Part shown: positions 13,601 through 32,400 of the stretch, piece by piece
Position numbering within the stretch: the stretch's first letter is position 1
Layout of the letters: every line of letters begins with the position of its first letter
DNA from: Nipponacmea schrenckii
Taxonomy: Eukaryota; Mollusca; Gastropoda; Lottiidae
DNA: 64,000 nt
Assembly: GCA_030562195.1 (NCBI GenBank)
Contig: CM060202.1
Location: forward strand, 23,980,317-24,044,316
Reading direction: 5' to 3'
The notes under the pieces: model-generated
What the model was told of the DNA's origin: nothing
What the model saw: the letters and a program-made list of their open reading frames with translations, nothing else
Database searches by the model: none
Translations under genes and position numbers: made by a program

Positions 13601-15742
13601 AGATAGTGGGCAGAGTATCTTAATGGGGAGACAACTGTCAAGTAAAGAAGCAAAAAATATACAGATAGACTATTTCTTACATTTATCAACCGAGCGTTTC
13701 CGATTCTCATTCAGGCAGTGTTATCAAATGTTATCACGAGAAATGCTGGATGAAATTTTATATCTTTAAATGTCCTATTTGAGCTTAAAAATAAATTTAT
13801 CTTCCAGGAAGCATTTAGTACCGCTAAACAGGCTTTCCGTCAGTATAAAATGAAAGTAAGGTCTAATTTATTAAAGACCCATTATGGACCGGAAACACTG
13901 GAAGAGGCAGTACAAGATTATATAAATAGAAATACTGACCTATATGATCTTCCTGGAATGGTTGCTGTAAGTAGTAAATATATTTATATTGATAACTAAC
14001 ACTGGGCGGACTCACAGAAGCACAAACACAAGATTCTTACCTTGATAAGAGAGTTCTGCGAGTTTGTGTTTTCTTTATGGTGTCGCAAAAATAGAGTTAG
14101 ACATTTTTCAAAATGGTGGAATAAATTAAAAAACATTATTCCAGGTTCTATACCTGAACCTATTTGGAGTCTTTTAAATTACAACGTCAGACTTAATCAG
14201 TTGAATGATGTCAAGTGTCATGATATTTTCTGATAAAGAAATGAGTAGTTTGGCGAGGTCACACCTCTAAAATTTCTTTGTTCTGATTCTGGTCACTAGG
14301 TCAGATGCATTCTGGTTTGCCGTTTAATTGAGGTCAGAATTTAAACAGACTAACAGGATTAAAATGATATGGTTATAATTTGATCTGTTTTTTCCATATA
14401 CAGGACGTTATTCGAGCCATGAACAGAAATCCTAAAATAGATTTAGGACCAGACGCGACGTTTGCTGTGGTTCAACCGTTTATTCGTGAGGCTGTGAAGT
14501 TGGCATGGCAGATGAGTGCCCTGGCCCATCCTCTAGACATTGCTACTGCTACAGATGCTGAACTCTATGATGACAATAAGTAAGTTCTATAGATATACCA
14601 GATTAACCTTGTAAGCTATATCAACTCTGATATATACAACTGAATTTTACAAAGCTAAATACCAAATCAAAAGCTATATTAAACATTTGATGCATAGTTG
14701 ACATTGGGCATGAGGAGATCCAGGTATAAGACCATGCCCTCACTTACTAGCAACACCTGCTAGCTATGTGGACTATTGGTAAACTATGCCACAGTAATTG
14801 AGTGAAGTATTTGAACTAGATAATGGCAAATGATATAAGCAATTTCAGCGTATTCAAATCAACTTTAAGAGTTACTGATATACTATTAATTTGCTTGCTA
14901 ATTTAGTGGTCCAGAGCTTAGCTTTGTCTATATGCATTCTTTCATATCTTGTTTGAATATTTCAATGTGTTGTCCGATTGTCATCTAATTTAAATCTTGA
15001 AACTGTAGAACAGAGACAGTTTCATTGCAGCCATCTTTTCCTTGATAGTGTCGTAAAATGTATTGTAGTTTTTCACTTTTCTAGATCTGCTCATTTTTCA
15101 TAATGTGTTTTAGATATCGCCGAAGTTTTGATTCTGAATACACGGCTCCGTTAGTGAACCATCATATATGGCCATGTTTACAACAAGGTATCGAGTTCTG
15201 GTGAAAGGCGAGGCCAATACACGAAGAGGTGCCTCCTTGGTGAGTAGTTTTCTTCCATCTTTATTGATACTAGTCTGAAACTTCTGTCTCTATACCAGTC
15301 TCTGAGGAGCCACTGTGGCCCAGTGAGTAAGATGCTTGCTTGTTATCCTACAGTCCAGGTTTAATCCACCAAAAGTCAAGATAGTACTTAGGTTGCCTGT
15401 CTTTAGTTCATTAGGTTCAGAAGAGTAGGACGTAAAACTCCATCCACTTTATTTTCCACTCCAGCTTCTGATAGGTATTTTGACAGTTATTTCTGAAGGT
15501 TATAAAATTTGTCTTATTCCATGTTGAAAACAGTTTCGTCTTTAATTCTGCTTTTCACAGTTGCTTTGATTAATGTTATTTTTGCTCCAGGGTTCCCCAA
15601 GAAGAAGTCGAAGTCCAGTTAGAAGTATGACCCCATCTCGAGCTAGAACACCCTTTCAAGGTCAGTCAGCCCTAGGAGGAGACCACGTTCTATCAGCCCA
15701 GTTCGCAGAGCCAGGAGTCCAATGAGATTCACCAGATACTAG
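7677..15742 (+). CDS. SPATA18: SPATA18 / Mieap (mitochondria-eating protein), two apparent frameshifts
   Basis: Exons at 7677-7763, 10039-10144, 10339-10573, 11273-11368, 12061-12237, 12876-13010, 13274-13493, 13808-13966, 14404-14579, 15114-15239 and 15591-15742 join in phase. The start MADSLRRLV, the block NTCDQN, KVQGQLF, KSRLLPW, a central coiled coil (from exon 3 on), SRFNDMFAQDRLDAM, EAFSTAKQAFRQYK, DVIRAMNRNPKI and YRRSFDSEYTAPLVNHHIWP match vertebrate Mieap, a p53-induced protein acting in mitochondrial quality control. Read literally, the frame stops at TGA 15202-15204 (493 aa). Adding one base near 15198 and one near 15651 restores a homologous tail: VKGEANTRRGAS, then an Arg/Ser-rich end with SPRRRPRSISP, closing at TAG 15740 for about 556 aa (human about 538). 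The missing bases could be assembly errors or real lesions. Possible extra cassette exon at 11433-11528. Confidence 0.92.
7764..10038 (+). other. SPATA18 intron 1
   Basis: A 2.3 kb intron (GTAAGT ... CCTTGCAG). It contains the right half of a long-TIR MITE at about 9015-9252. The remainder is AT-rich with no further supported feature. Confidence 0.7.
9015..9252 (+). mobile_element. Long-TIR MITE, right half
   Basis: Contains internal CTTAGTAATTATTGAAAAGC and the right arm GACACCAGGTAACTCTATTG, CTCATTTTGACCAAGTTT, TTTGGTCATCCTAAGGGG, ending GTATGCC next to TTTAA. It matches the right arm of the complete copy at 16655-17003. Confidence 0.65.
11433..11528 (+). other. Possible cassette exon of SPATA18
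   Basis: This stretch is flanked by TTTACAG and GTAAG, has no stop in the required phase, and is 96 nt long with phase 2 at both ends, so it can be included or skipped without changing the frame. The peptide (starts IQRSKTRIKRKLKNS) is basic and then Trp-rich, unlike the surrounding coiled coil, and I know of no counterpart in vertebrate Mieap. It may be a lineage-specific exon or a chance open stretch. Confidence 0.35.
12310..12575 (+). mobile_element. Long-TIR MITE in SPATA18 intron, left arm
   Basis: Starts near GGATTACTGCGTCTTTTAAC and carries AAACTTGGTCAATAAGTGTA, TCATCAGTTAGACTTACCAG and repeated TTACTTAG motifs in its middle. The right terminal arm has been lost or degraded. Confidence 0.6.
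13528..13605 (+). repeat. 14-15 bp tandem repeat in SPATA18 intron
   Basis: Five head-to-tail copies of GGGGGTCATAGCCTG with one GGAGG variant, directly after the donor of the exon ending at 13493. Confidence 0.85.
15305..15455 (+). mobile_element. tRNA-derived SINE in last SPATA18 intron
   Basis: An A-box-like TGGCCCAGTGAGT at about 15316 and a B-box-like GGTTTAATCC at about 15358 are spaced as in a tRNA promoter. The element ends with AGAGTAGGACGTAAAACTCC and a T/A-rich tail. This gives a Pol III head plus the shared SINE tail seen at 4845 and 6915. Confidence 0.7.
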
Positions 15743-15812
15743 TTAACATGGTGACTGAAGTATTTTTTAAGAGTTATTGCCCTTTGAAGAGGTCTGTTTG
15801 TTGCTGAATTGA

Positions 15813-15818
15813 AATAAA
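15813..15818 (+). promoter_or_regulatory. SPATA18 polyadenylation signal
   Basis: AATAAA about 70 nt after the presumed stop codon at 15740-15742. Confidence 0.6.
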
Positions 15819-18716
15819 AGAATATTGTTTGTTGAATTTGTGAAGAAATATTTTAAATTTTAAAAGAAGTTGTAAAAGGATAGATTAGGCAATGGAGTTT
15901 AAAGAGAGAAATCTGTTTGGATAACGATCAAAGCAGAAGTTGTTTTTATTTAAGCAAATCGATTCGAATCTGATCAATGCGCTGCACTTATGATTGCCAA
16001 AGCGCATACCCCAAACAATCAAATCGTTGCCCACTGTACTTTGGTCCAATTTGTTGGAGATTCAGGATGGTGACAAACAAAATTATCTTTGTCAGCCACT
16101 GCTATACCTACTTCACCATGTTTATTGAAGATTTACTTTGTACCATGTAGTGGATCTCGGCCCTCAAGCTATATGACTTAATTTGCTTAAATAAAATTTC
16201 TGGTTTGAGTTCGTTCCTCTCCAAGGCTAACCTAATGTTCTTTTAAAAGTTATGTTTAAATATCGTATAAAACATTTTACCATTGGTTTTAACAACTGGA
16301 ACACAAACTGACACCAAAATTTTAAATTTGAATGAAATAAAACTGACATTCAATAATATTCCTAATGAAATTGCATTCCAAATTTTTCAGGTAGCCTTTA
16401 GATTGAGTTTGTCTCTTGTATAAATTGTCTCTGTAATGTTGTGAACTAAGACTTCAATGAAAAAAAAAACTATTCCATTTTGTGGCAAAATATAAATTTT
16501 GGACGTTGAAATTGTCAAATTGTGGACACTATTAAAAGAGTGTTATTTTACCTTTCCATTTTATGTCAAGTGTTTCTCCAAATATTTACTTTTTTTTTAA
16601 AATTGTGGACAAAACGTCTGAAATCACAACTAATTGTCTCTATATTTTATGAAAGGGATACAGCCTCTTAGATTAAACATAAAATTTAAATTCTTAAACT
16701 TGGTCAATAAGAGTATATATTCATCAGTTAGACTTACCTGGTGCCATGACTAAAGAATAAATCTATTATACTAAGTTATTATTTAACTTAGGCATAAATA
16801 TAATGAATTGTTACTTAGTACTTAGGCATAAATATAATGAATTGTTACTTAGTACTTAGGCATAAATATAATGAATTGTTACTTAGTTTTATAGATTTAT
16901 TGTGTTACAGTTTTAACACCTGGTAAATCTACTGATGAACAAAAACTCATTTTGATTAAAATTTCTATTTTTTTGGTCAATGTAAGGGGTAGTAAACCAT
17001 AAAGACCTGAGATATAACTTGTTGTGGGGTATATAATAATATTGTTGTGTATTATGATTTATATTTACCTGATATATAACAGTATATGTATTAAGTCCCT
17101 ATATAATATTTTTGGACAGTATTTATGTATATTTATCCTATATATATTGTGTATGGTTATACCCAATCCGATCCAAGCGATTACTGTGATATAAACAAAC
17201 ATGTTTTTTGTTAGATATTATTATACTTCTCTTTTGTGATCACTGGTTGTTTATCCAAAACATGGCAGTTTGAAGACAGGTGTTATTGTTTAATTCTCTA
17301 AAGGTAGATTTTGATTGAAGACAAACAGCGGTTGTTGCTTGCACACTTGAAGATCATAGGCTGAATCACAAAATAAGCCAATAAGATACCTTCCAATTTA
17401 CGACCAGGTTATCCTGTCAGTGATGTAGGTCTGATGGACCAAAATAGGAAAAAGTGTATAGTTGCATTGCTAGCAAAACACATCTCATATACAATAACAG
17501 ATGTGCAGTTTAAATATTACTGGACAGTTGAATATAAAGAAAACAAAGACAAAATTTCCCTCATTGCACACTGCATGGCTCTATATCAACCAGAGATCAC
17601 AGAGATATTTTCTAGTGTAGTTAGATGTTGTTCAGGTTGTTGATATATTTATTTAGTAGATTTTGTTTATCTCAAACCTGATACACTTTTAAGAGTTGTT
17701 GAAAATTCTAGATAGCACTTGTGAAATTATCACTTATTAACTTGTTAAAAACTAATTAGATCATGATAGAAAATACAGTTTTAATTGGTCGTGCTGAAAT
17801 TTGGTATTCATGTATATATTAATGAAATCCCAGTCAAGTATAAATAAGGTAATAATTGAATTAACAGCTTTAGAGTTATTGCCCTTGACTTAAAACATCG
17901 AGTGAAAAGGGATTACAAAATTCTTTGTTTTAATTTTAATTAATTAAATCTGTCCAATTAAAATAAAGGACTATTCAAATGGTAGGCTAATAGTGAGTAA
18001 GATTCTCTAATTTAATTGGTTAATAGTAAAAGGTCAAAGGTTGTGAACAAGAGAATGTTAAATATTTATAAGATGTATATTCCAAATATATTATTTATTT
18101 TTCCGTCCATTATTTGTTTTTTTATTATAAATATCAGTATTTATATCTTTAATCAAAATAAACTTTATAAATAGATTAAAATATATCTTAGTATTTCTGT
18201 GTGAATTTATTTAATCTAGCTTAAAATTGAGAGGGGCGAGATCTTGAATACATTTCTCTTTCTGCAGTACTGCTTGTGAGACTTAAAAAGAGGAGGGTTG
18301 GGGAGATTCATTGCCCTCATCAGAGAGAATTACAATCACTAATAGATTCTCATCATTCAGAACCAGGAATATGACAATTAAGAGTGGTCTAGCTGTCTAA
18401 TTTCATAGCACAATGTTTAAAATTGTGTAGAAGGATTAGGGGAGGGGACATGCCTTGCCTTTGTCACGCATGCTGTACAAAGTCCACCAATTTAAGAGTG
18501 AGTTGATGGAGCTGTGTGTCAATAATTCACCCCATTGTATACTTCAGTTAAGGATGTGGAATTCCAGTAATCAGTAAAATGACAACAATTTATTATGAGT
18601 ATATATTTACAATGATCATGTTATCTAGTCAATAACAACAATAATTATAATTTTACTTCCAGAAATTCTGGCAATCATCAACATCCATTGAGACAAATCA
18701 GGCAGAAATTATTCCA
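15819..18716. other. Intergenic DNA between convergent SPATA18 and RNF121
   Basis: AT-rich DNA without supported exons. It contains a full long-TIR MITE (16655-17003), a SINE body fragment near 17540-17600 (TTCCCTCATTGCACACTGCA) and, at about 17780-17905, a diverged single unit of the 160-bp repeat that is tandem at 53500-55650 (shared GAGTTATTGCCCTTGACTTA and CATGTATATATT). Confidence 0.6.
16655..17003 (+). mobile_element. Long-TIR MITE, complete copy
   Basis: The left arm runs GGGATACAGCCTCTTAGATT, AAACTTGGTCAATAAGAG, ATTCATCAGTTAGACTTACC; the right arm is its reverse complement: ACACCTGGTAAATCTACTGA, TGAACAAAAACTCATTTTGA, TTTGGTCAATGTAAGGGG. The arms are roughly 100 bp each. The centre has three tandem copies of a unit of about 36 bp starting CTTAGGCATAAATATAATGA. 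No transposase is encoded, so the element is non-autonomous. Confidence 0.8.
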
Positions 18717-19180
18717 TATACATCTTCACAATGTCAAGTTATTACAAACTTCATCTTATATATCTCCACAATGTCAAGTTATTACAAACTTCATCTTATA
18801 TATCTTCACAATGTCAAGCTATTACAAACTTCATCTTATACATCTTCACAATGTCAAGCTATTACAAACTTCATCTTATACATCTTCACAATGTCAAGCT
18901 ATTATAAAATTCATCTTGTACATCTTCACAATGTCAGGCTATTACAAACTTCATCTTATACATCTTCACAATGTCAAGCTATTACAAACTTCATCTTATA
19001 CATCTTCACAATGTCAAGGTATAATAGCACTGTGTTTATTTACATTGTAAAGATTTAAGTAAAGTGGTAATTGCAGTCAAGGTATAAGATGCAGTTTGTA
19101 ATAGCTTGACATTGTGAAGACATAATTAAAGTGGTAATTGTAGTCAAGGTATAAGACGTAGTTTGTAATAGCTTGAAATA
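18717..19180 (+). repeat. 40-bp minisatellite made from an arm of a palindromic MITE-like element
   Basis: About eight head-to-tail copies of a 40-bp unit containing CATCTTCACAATGTCAAG and TATTACAAACTTCATCTTAT run from 18717 to 19018. At 19068-19180 the reverse complement follows in two copies (TAGCTTGACATTGTGAAG, preceded by GCAGTCAAGGTATAAGA). The same arm sequences flank unique centres at 23205-23545 and 28420-28575, so the array is an amplified terminal arm. Open frames across the array are by-products of the repeat. Confidence 0.85.
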
Positions 19181-19421
19181 GTAGTACATTTGAGATGCCC
19201 TGTGACAATCACAGCAAATAACCATCCAACTGTAGACCAAAACCAAGGAACTGTTGGCACAGAAATACGAATCACTGACTCGCTGAAATTTAGCATAATT
19301 TTTCAAATATTGTCCAGGAGCTTCTTCGGTACCCTGTTGGGTGTTGATTGTTGTTCGATGGTACCCGATGGTACCCCAGGTCGAAGGTCAGGGTTCGAGG
19401 ACTATTCACTAACACTACCGC

Positions 19422-25421
<6,000 letters not shown>

Positions 25422-26234
25422 ATTGGATTTTCTATTAAAAGTGACATCTGGTGTAGAATTAACTCCCTTGACAGTCTGTTTTAAAGTAGCACTACCACTA
25501 AATTTGATTGAAGGAAAATACACTATATTATTGTAAAATTCTCTTGGTGAGGGTTATTCCACAAATGTCTGAAAAATTAACTTCAGAATATTTTGTTCAG
25601 TTATTGTATGTATGGAGTAAATTTTTGTTTGCCATGTAGAAGTTGGCATACCGAGGGACATCCAGAATTTGTACATTGGAAGTGGATATGAAACTTGCAA
25701 GTCTTTGGCACCCATTGTGACAGTACAAAGAGTAGGGACATATTGGGATGCAAGGAAGTTTTCAATTTATTGTACAAGATGTCCAGTACTGCAGTCACAT
25801 ACATAACTGACATAGCTGAATAATTGCAGTCCAATAATAAATTAATGCATTAAAGAGACAGATCACCATCCTTTTGAGAATTTCAACTTTGGTAAAAAAC
25901 TGAAGACTATTTACATATATTCAGGCCCAAATTCACACCTGAAAATGAAGAACTATGCCATTTAATACAAATCAATATTTATTAATTTCTCTACAATCTT
26001 TGATTCCAATCAACAAAACAAACACAAAAATCAGTATAACAAAATTATAAAATCTTAATAAACCAGTAAAAATCTCTGACCTGATAATTTGGCTATGAAT
26101 TTAATCTAATAAAATATCTTCTGATCAGGATACCTACTTTAATCTTGCTCAAAAACAGTTATTGACATGGATATGAACTTGGGTTTTCTATAGTTCCTGA
26201 AAGTTCCTTAAAGAATATCATAGACTATGCTATC

Positions 26235-26645
26235 TTGACTATATCAAGCTTTTACAAACTATGTACTTATACCTTGACTGTAATAGCCACTGTTGGACTG
26301 TAAGCTGAAATTCTGTGATACAAAATAGTGGATATAGCAGGTATAAGATGAAGATTGTAGTACTGTATAATTCCAAATATAGTGCGCAGGTTTTTACCCT
26401 AAAACGGGCCAACAAAGAGGGGGTAGCTTGATATTGTGTTACCAAATAGCTGACTATTGCAGTCAAGGTATAAGATGAAGTTTGTAATAGCTTGATATTG
26501 TGAAGATGTGAGAAAGGTGACTATTGCAGTCAAGGTATAATACGAAGTTTGTTATAGTTTGATATTGTGAAGATGTGTTACAAAATAGCTGGATATTGTA
26601 GTCAAGGTAAAAGACGAAGTATGTAATAGCTTGACATTGTAAATA
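26235..26645. mobile_element. Palindromic MITE-like element with amplified right arm
   Basis: The left arm (ATCAAGCTTTTACAAACTAT, TACCTTGACTGTAATAGCCA) is followed by three to four right-arm units in reverse orientation (TATTGCAGTCAAGGTATAAG, AATAGCTTGATATTGTGAAG), each about 78 bp. It shows the same arm amplification as at 18717, but on the other side of the element. Confidence 0.7.
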
Positions 26646-27303
26646 TAAAGATTATGTATGAAATTTATAAAAGAATCAATGAATGATAAACCAGGAATAC
26701 AGGATTTCTAAATCACAGTCTCTAAATAATATAAATCTACATAAATATTCCTGAATCCATGATGATGACATTGAACAAATTATAAAAGGGACATAATCCT
26801 GCTAAAACATATGTGTATGATTTAAATTACAAATTAAGGCAAATTTAGGGAAAAAATAATTTGAAAATCATTTCTCCCAAAAAATTATTTTCCCATTTTT
26901 CTCTCACAATTAGTCCAATGAAGCTGCAGTTGCAGTATAATATTGATAATTTAGTCGTGCCTTGCTTATATAATAGTCCCGAGAAATCATACCTATATGT
27001 TTTAGCAGGATAATGCCAGAAATGGCACTAGTTTGAAATAATGTTGCTTGATAAGTAGAACATTTGTGAACAGAAATTACTCAAAATATAAATATGAATA
27101 GTCCAAAATATTTTTTGGGTAATGTAAATTGCAAAACAGCACAATGTAATCTAGCCTGTTGAGTTGTTATTACTCTTGACAATCCACGGTATTATTTTAC
27201 CTTTGATGTCGACAATGATTTCATATATTAACCTGTGGACGAATCTATCGGAAAAAGGGGGTTAATAGTAAAAGAGAAACATTGTTTTCCTTCTATTGTA
27301 AGT

Positions 27304-27407
27304 TAGATATAGACTGATACGAGGTTAATATTCGAAAAAAAAATGTAGCGGCCAAGCCCTCAACATTTTTTTTCAAATATTAACCTCGTATCGCGGTCTA
27401 TATCTTA
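27304..27407. repeat. Near-perfect inverted repeat / hairpin
   Basis: The left arm 27304-27346 (TAGATATAGACTGATACGAG, GTTAATATTCG, poly-A, TGT) and the right arm 27363-27407 are reverse complements over about 43 bp with a 2-nt bulge and two or three mismatches. The loop is the 16 nt AGCGGCCAAGCCCTCA. It could be a small MITE or a transcribed hairpin; nothing in the sequence decides between them. Confidence 0.85.
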
Positions 27408-28419
27408 TGCTTATTTTACCCCTAAATAAAATGGACTGTTCCAGTTTAAATTTTGAATGTGCACAAAAACTAATCAAGAACACAGGCAGATATTTCCTAG
27501 AACACAATTAATGTGGAATGCCCTTCTAACAAAATCACAAAATAAATACACAAGAGCTTATAGACTGACATTGATATCAAAATTAAAATCTAATGAAATT
27601 AGGCAAAACATACTTAATAGCATTACATGAAGCAAAGAATATCATAAGGCACATTAAATTAACTTGATGTACAATAAAACATGTGGAACAGGGTTCAATA
27701 TACATGCCAAATATACTCCACATAGTCGGTGTAGACAGAATTCAAAATGGTAGTGAAAAAATTTAGAAAGGGTAATTTTGAGTAGTTCTGTGCAATTGAT
27801 TGAAGTCAGAATTGGAAGACAGAACTTGTTCAGAATTTATTTATCAAACACCACCTTGAACAATTCTTCATGCAGTTGATATTTTGAAATAAATTACAAT
27901 ATTTGTTAATTTGACTATAGTAAGTGTTAGGGCCCTGTTCCACAAACAACCTTACCATTAATTATATTGTAAGTATTGTATATTTCAAACCTCTACATTT
28001 ACAATACACTTGTGGAATGGGGCCTTGATTTAGTAAAAATTAGATAAAGCCAATTCATGCAGTACAATAAACATAATCAAACTTCAAATGTCATAAAGCA
28101 CCCCAAATATAAATTATACATCCCATAATACCGGATCCCAGTCAGGAATTACAACTGTAGAGAAAATATCAGCTGAGGGTCAAGGGTCACAGTCTCCGAT
28201 TTGTGGTACAATGTATGATTTTACCATTTAAAGATGCTTAGGAAATATCTTTAAATAGAAATCTTTCAATTCTTAACATAAGAAAGACCACAGACCAGAA
28301 AACAGAGGAATTCTGGGATCCCAGCATAATAGCTCTATAATTATAATATATATATCACAATTCTTTATACAATATATATTTACACAATGGCGTAAGTTCT
28401 TGGGTATTGATCATCTTCA

Positions 28420-28575
28420 CTAAGACTGGCTATTAAAATTTGTCTCATACCTTGATCACAATAACCGCTGATTGGCTGTATTCACTTGTAGACAATCCAA
28501 TCAAATCACTTTAATTACAAACTTGTGATTTCAGTCAAGATATTTGACAAGGTTTGTGATAACCGAACATTGTAA
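28420..28575. mobile_element. Palindromic MITE-like element, compact copy
   Basis: The left arm (CATCTTCACTAAGACTGGCT, CATACCTTGATCACAATAAC), the centre (GATTGGCTGTATTCACTTGT, CAATCCAATCAAATCAC) and a reverse-oriented right arm (TTCAGTCAAGATATTTG, GATAACCGAACATTGT) are present once each. This is the best view of the unexpanded form of the family. Confidence 0.65.
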
Positions 28576-29487
28576 ATGAAATTTCTAATTAAATTCAACT
28601 TTTAATATGTGTGCCTTCCTTCAGCTCCATGGCAGTTTGCAATTTTACTTTCCTGAGGTAACTGTTGGGCAGGTCTAAACTTCATGTTAACCAATGAAAT
28701 GACTTATAAAAGTACCATCACTTTGATTGACAGTTATCAATCAACTAAAATGGCCTTACAATTTATGAAGGCGGAACTAAGGATGCAAATCACAATAAAT
28801 GACAGGTGTCATTCACAAAAACAACCTCCTCTTTTATACACCAGGCAACTTTTAAGCACCAAAACACCTTGAAATAGAAAATGCATGATAATGTACAAAT
28901 ACAGATTTAGCGAAAGACTGAATAACTTATACGAAAATGAACATAATATTTTTTCCATCAACGGAAAAACCTCCTCTCCTCCGATATCCAAATGTCCGTG
29001 ACAGCTGATACAGCCATTAAACAGGCACTAACTCAACTTGTTGATATTTGAAATCCAATTCACCGGGATAATAAAAGTTCCACATATTAAACTTACTTTA
29101 ACACATGACTTATGGTGGTTACAGTTTCACTCCCTAATAATCACAGTTCAATGTATTTCCACAATATATAGTTTATACCATTGTGTCCACAATCAAAATT
29201 CTGTCTAAAAATAGATCAAGGAAGGAAATTCTGAAAAATATATAGGATTTGGTTCTTGAAGCCCAGACTCCTTCACTACAATCATATATTGTATTCACGG
29301 TAATACACAAATTCCTAGAATAGAAGGAGCTTTTTTTTTCAAACACACTTATGGAAATGTACCGGGCTAGTGCAACTACGGACAAACGAGTCTGTGTCAT
29401 AGCCTTCAAAATTAATTAATAGACAAAAATCTCCCCTGATCCATTTTCGTCCAGAAACAATGACAACAACTTCCATTAAAAGACAAT

Positions 29488-32400
29488 TCAGGTACAAGGA
29501 ATATACCCTAGTTCTGGCATCGTCGAATTCCGAGACATTCCCATTACACTACAGTTGGAAGTAGGAGAAATACTGGATAATGTCAATAGTCCATTTTGAC
29601 GTTCCGATAAATAGTCTCTTTCATCCAGGTCATCCTCGCCAATACTGAATCTAGCACGCTGAACTTTTCTAGAGTTGTGTTTTCCTTTAGTACTCTCCAC
29701 TTCTGTAGAGACGTCCACGAAAGGGTTCTCTGTGGCTGTTAACTCAACTAAATGCTTGCGTACATATTCTGAAATACTAGGTGATGAGACAGACGGACTC
29801 AGGCCACCGTTTATCTTGATACAAGTTCTTGTTTTACGGTCTTCATTCTTCTCTTCATTTAGAGCTGAAATCAATAAAACATCACATTGAGACCAAGACT
29901 ATAAAGTAATATCACATCTTAAAATGGGCATCAATTTGAAATTCTTAAACCTGGTCAATAAGAGTATATATTTCATCAAGGAAAACAAAATATTCATTAA
30001 CTAAGTAATTATTGAATAGTGTGTTTGGAAATTACTTAGTTTGATATTTTATTACTTAGTTTTATGCATTATTACTTAGTATTCAGTTTTATAGATTTAT
30101 TGGATTATAGAGAGATTCTTTCATATCCACTATGCACAAACTGACTTAGGCAAAGTTTACAAATTTCAATTTTTTTGGTCATCCTAAACCTTTAATTGAC
30201 TTCAAATAGAAAGATCCAAATGAATGAAGACACCGTCATGGAGTGAGCAATGAGGAAAGTTGACAGAACAGCTAAAATAACCTTCCTTTTAGATTTCTAC
30301 CACGCAAGAGATTTTTGAACCCTAGACCTTCAGGTTAGCAGTTTGCCCATTGAAGAGAATATAGATCCATGGAACAGTTTTAGACAATTTCCTACCTTTC
30401 CACTCCTCTACAGCATCTCTAGCTTTAATTTCATCTAATTTTAGTTCAGCATCTTCATTCCCAGCCTTGGCAGCCTTCTGGTATAGCTCTATAGCTGATA
30501 CACGATCAACAGGTAGACCTGAAATAACACAGAAATACAATATGAATTTCAAACAGACAAATAAACATGTCTTGCCCTGTACCAGTACCATAATTCTGGA
30601 CTTTAAATCAAAATTTTTTGCGGTCGTGTGCAAAGGCCGTGGGAACTATATATTACATCCATTTTATAAACAAATTGTAGGTTGAAAATCTGTCCATTCA
30701 TGCACATGTACGTGTGTATTTTTAAACAAATTGTACGTGGAGTATTGTATATTTATTTTGTGGTCATGTACTTGATCGCCGGAACATAGATCTGTCCATT
30801 TGATACACATGTACTTGTGTATTTCTAGTATTTCAGACGAATTGTATATTGAGATATTATGTATTTTCAATTTTTTTCTTTTTTTCTTTTTTCTTTTTTT
30901 TTTTTTCCCAAGCCTTGGGCCCCTGGGCTGAATGTGATACAGGACAACCAGGTAGACCTAAATTCTGAAAACCATGTAAAATAAAGAGTTTATTATCTAT
31001 TATTAATAAAAAACCTAATAAAGATACACGCCATGTAGTGTGTAAGGAGGCAAATTTTTCCAGGACCAGGGAATTAAATGTTTATCTTTTATTTCCAATT
31101 TAACTTGCCCGTTGTAGTTACTGTCTAGTTGGGTGTGAATAAATCTGGTTTATTACTCTGAATTTTGTCTTTCAGATTGTAAGGTTGATCTGTTGATTCT
31201 TTCTTCCATCTAACTCTTGGCAATAACTGTTCACAGATTTGAGTGAAATTAATACCACAAATTTATCCCAGGTGAACTTACCTCCTAAACCAAATTCATG
31301 AAATACACCGAGATTGTAGAGGGCAGCATCATGTCCTGTTTGAGCTGATTTATAATATAGATTGGCGGCTTTACATTCGTTGACTTCCAGCCCACCGAGA
31401 CCCCGTTCGTAACACATTCCCAGAAAACATTGGGCTTCACCGTCCTGAAATTATCAATCATATTTCAAATTAGTCAGACAGGCAGTGTGCACATGAGATA
31501 AGTAATTTTTTTACTTCTCCTCACCAAATGAAGCCTTGAAATCTATAATAGTGTCGGGGTGTATTGAGGCAAGTCTCAATGAAAACACTGACCTAGGTCA
31601 CAGAGCAATAGAGACAAGTCTCAATGAAAGCACTGGCTTAGGTTACAGAGCAATAGAGACAAGTCTCAATGAAAGCACTGGCCTAGGTCACAGAACAATA
31701 GAGACAAGTCTCAATGAAAGCACTGGCCTAGGTCACAGAACAATAGAGACAAGTCTCAATGAAAGCACTGGCCTAGGTCACAGAGCAATAGAGACAAGTC
31801 TCAATGAAAGCACTGGCCTAGGTCACAGAGCAATAGATAGAGACGAGTCTAAATGAAAACACTGACCTAGGTCAAAGAGCAAATAGTTTTGTATGGAGTT
31901 AAGGTGTTGAGACAAGTCTCAATGAAAACACTGACCTAGGTTACAGAGCAATAGAGACAAGTCTAAATGAAAGCACTGACCTAGGTCAAAGAGCAAATAG
32001 TTTTGTATGGAGTTAAGGTGTTGAGACAAGTCACAATGAAAACACTGACCTAGGTTACAGAGCAATAGAGACAAGTCTAAATGAAAGCATTGACCTAGGT
32101 CACAGAACAATAGAAACAAGTCTCAATGAAAGCACTGGCTTAGGTTACAGAACAATAGAGACAAGTCTCAATGAAAGCACTGGCTTAGGTTACAGAGCAA
32201 TAGAGACAAGTCTAAATGAAAGCATTGACCTAGGTTACAGAGCAATAGCGACAAGTCTCAATGAAAACACTGACCTAGGTCACAGAGCAAAGAGACAAGT
32301 CTCAATGAAAACACTGACCTAGGTTACAGAGCAAAGAGACAAGTCTAAATGAAAACACTGACCTAGGTTACAGAGCAATAGAGGCAAGTCTAAATGAAAG

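Larger units (their letters stand above)
25422..29487. other. Intergenic DNA between RNF121 start and DELE1 end
   Basis: AT-rich and without supported exons; it should hold the RNF121 promoter and the DELE1 3' UTR. It contains two palindromic MITE-like elements (26235-26645, 28420-28575) and a strong hairpin (27304-27407). No convincing DELE1 polyadenylation signal was fixed. Confidence 0.55.

Noticed and set aside
18688..19058. Overlapping 120-aa and 95-aa frames
   Set aside because: Products of a 40-bp array derived from a MITE arm.
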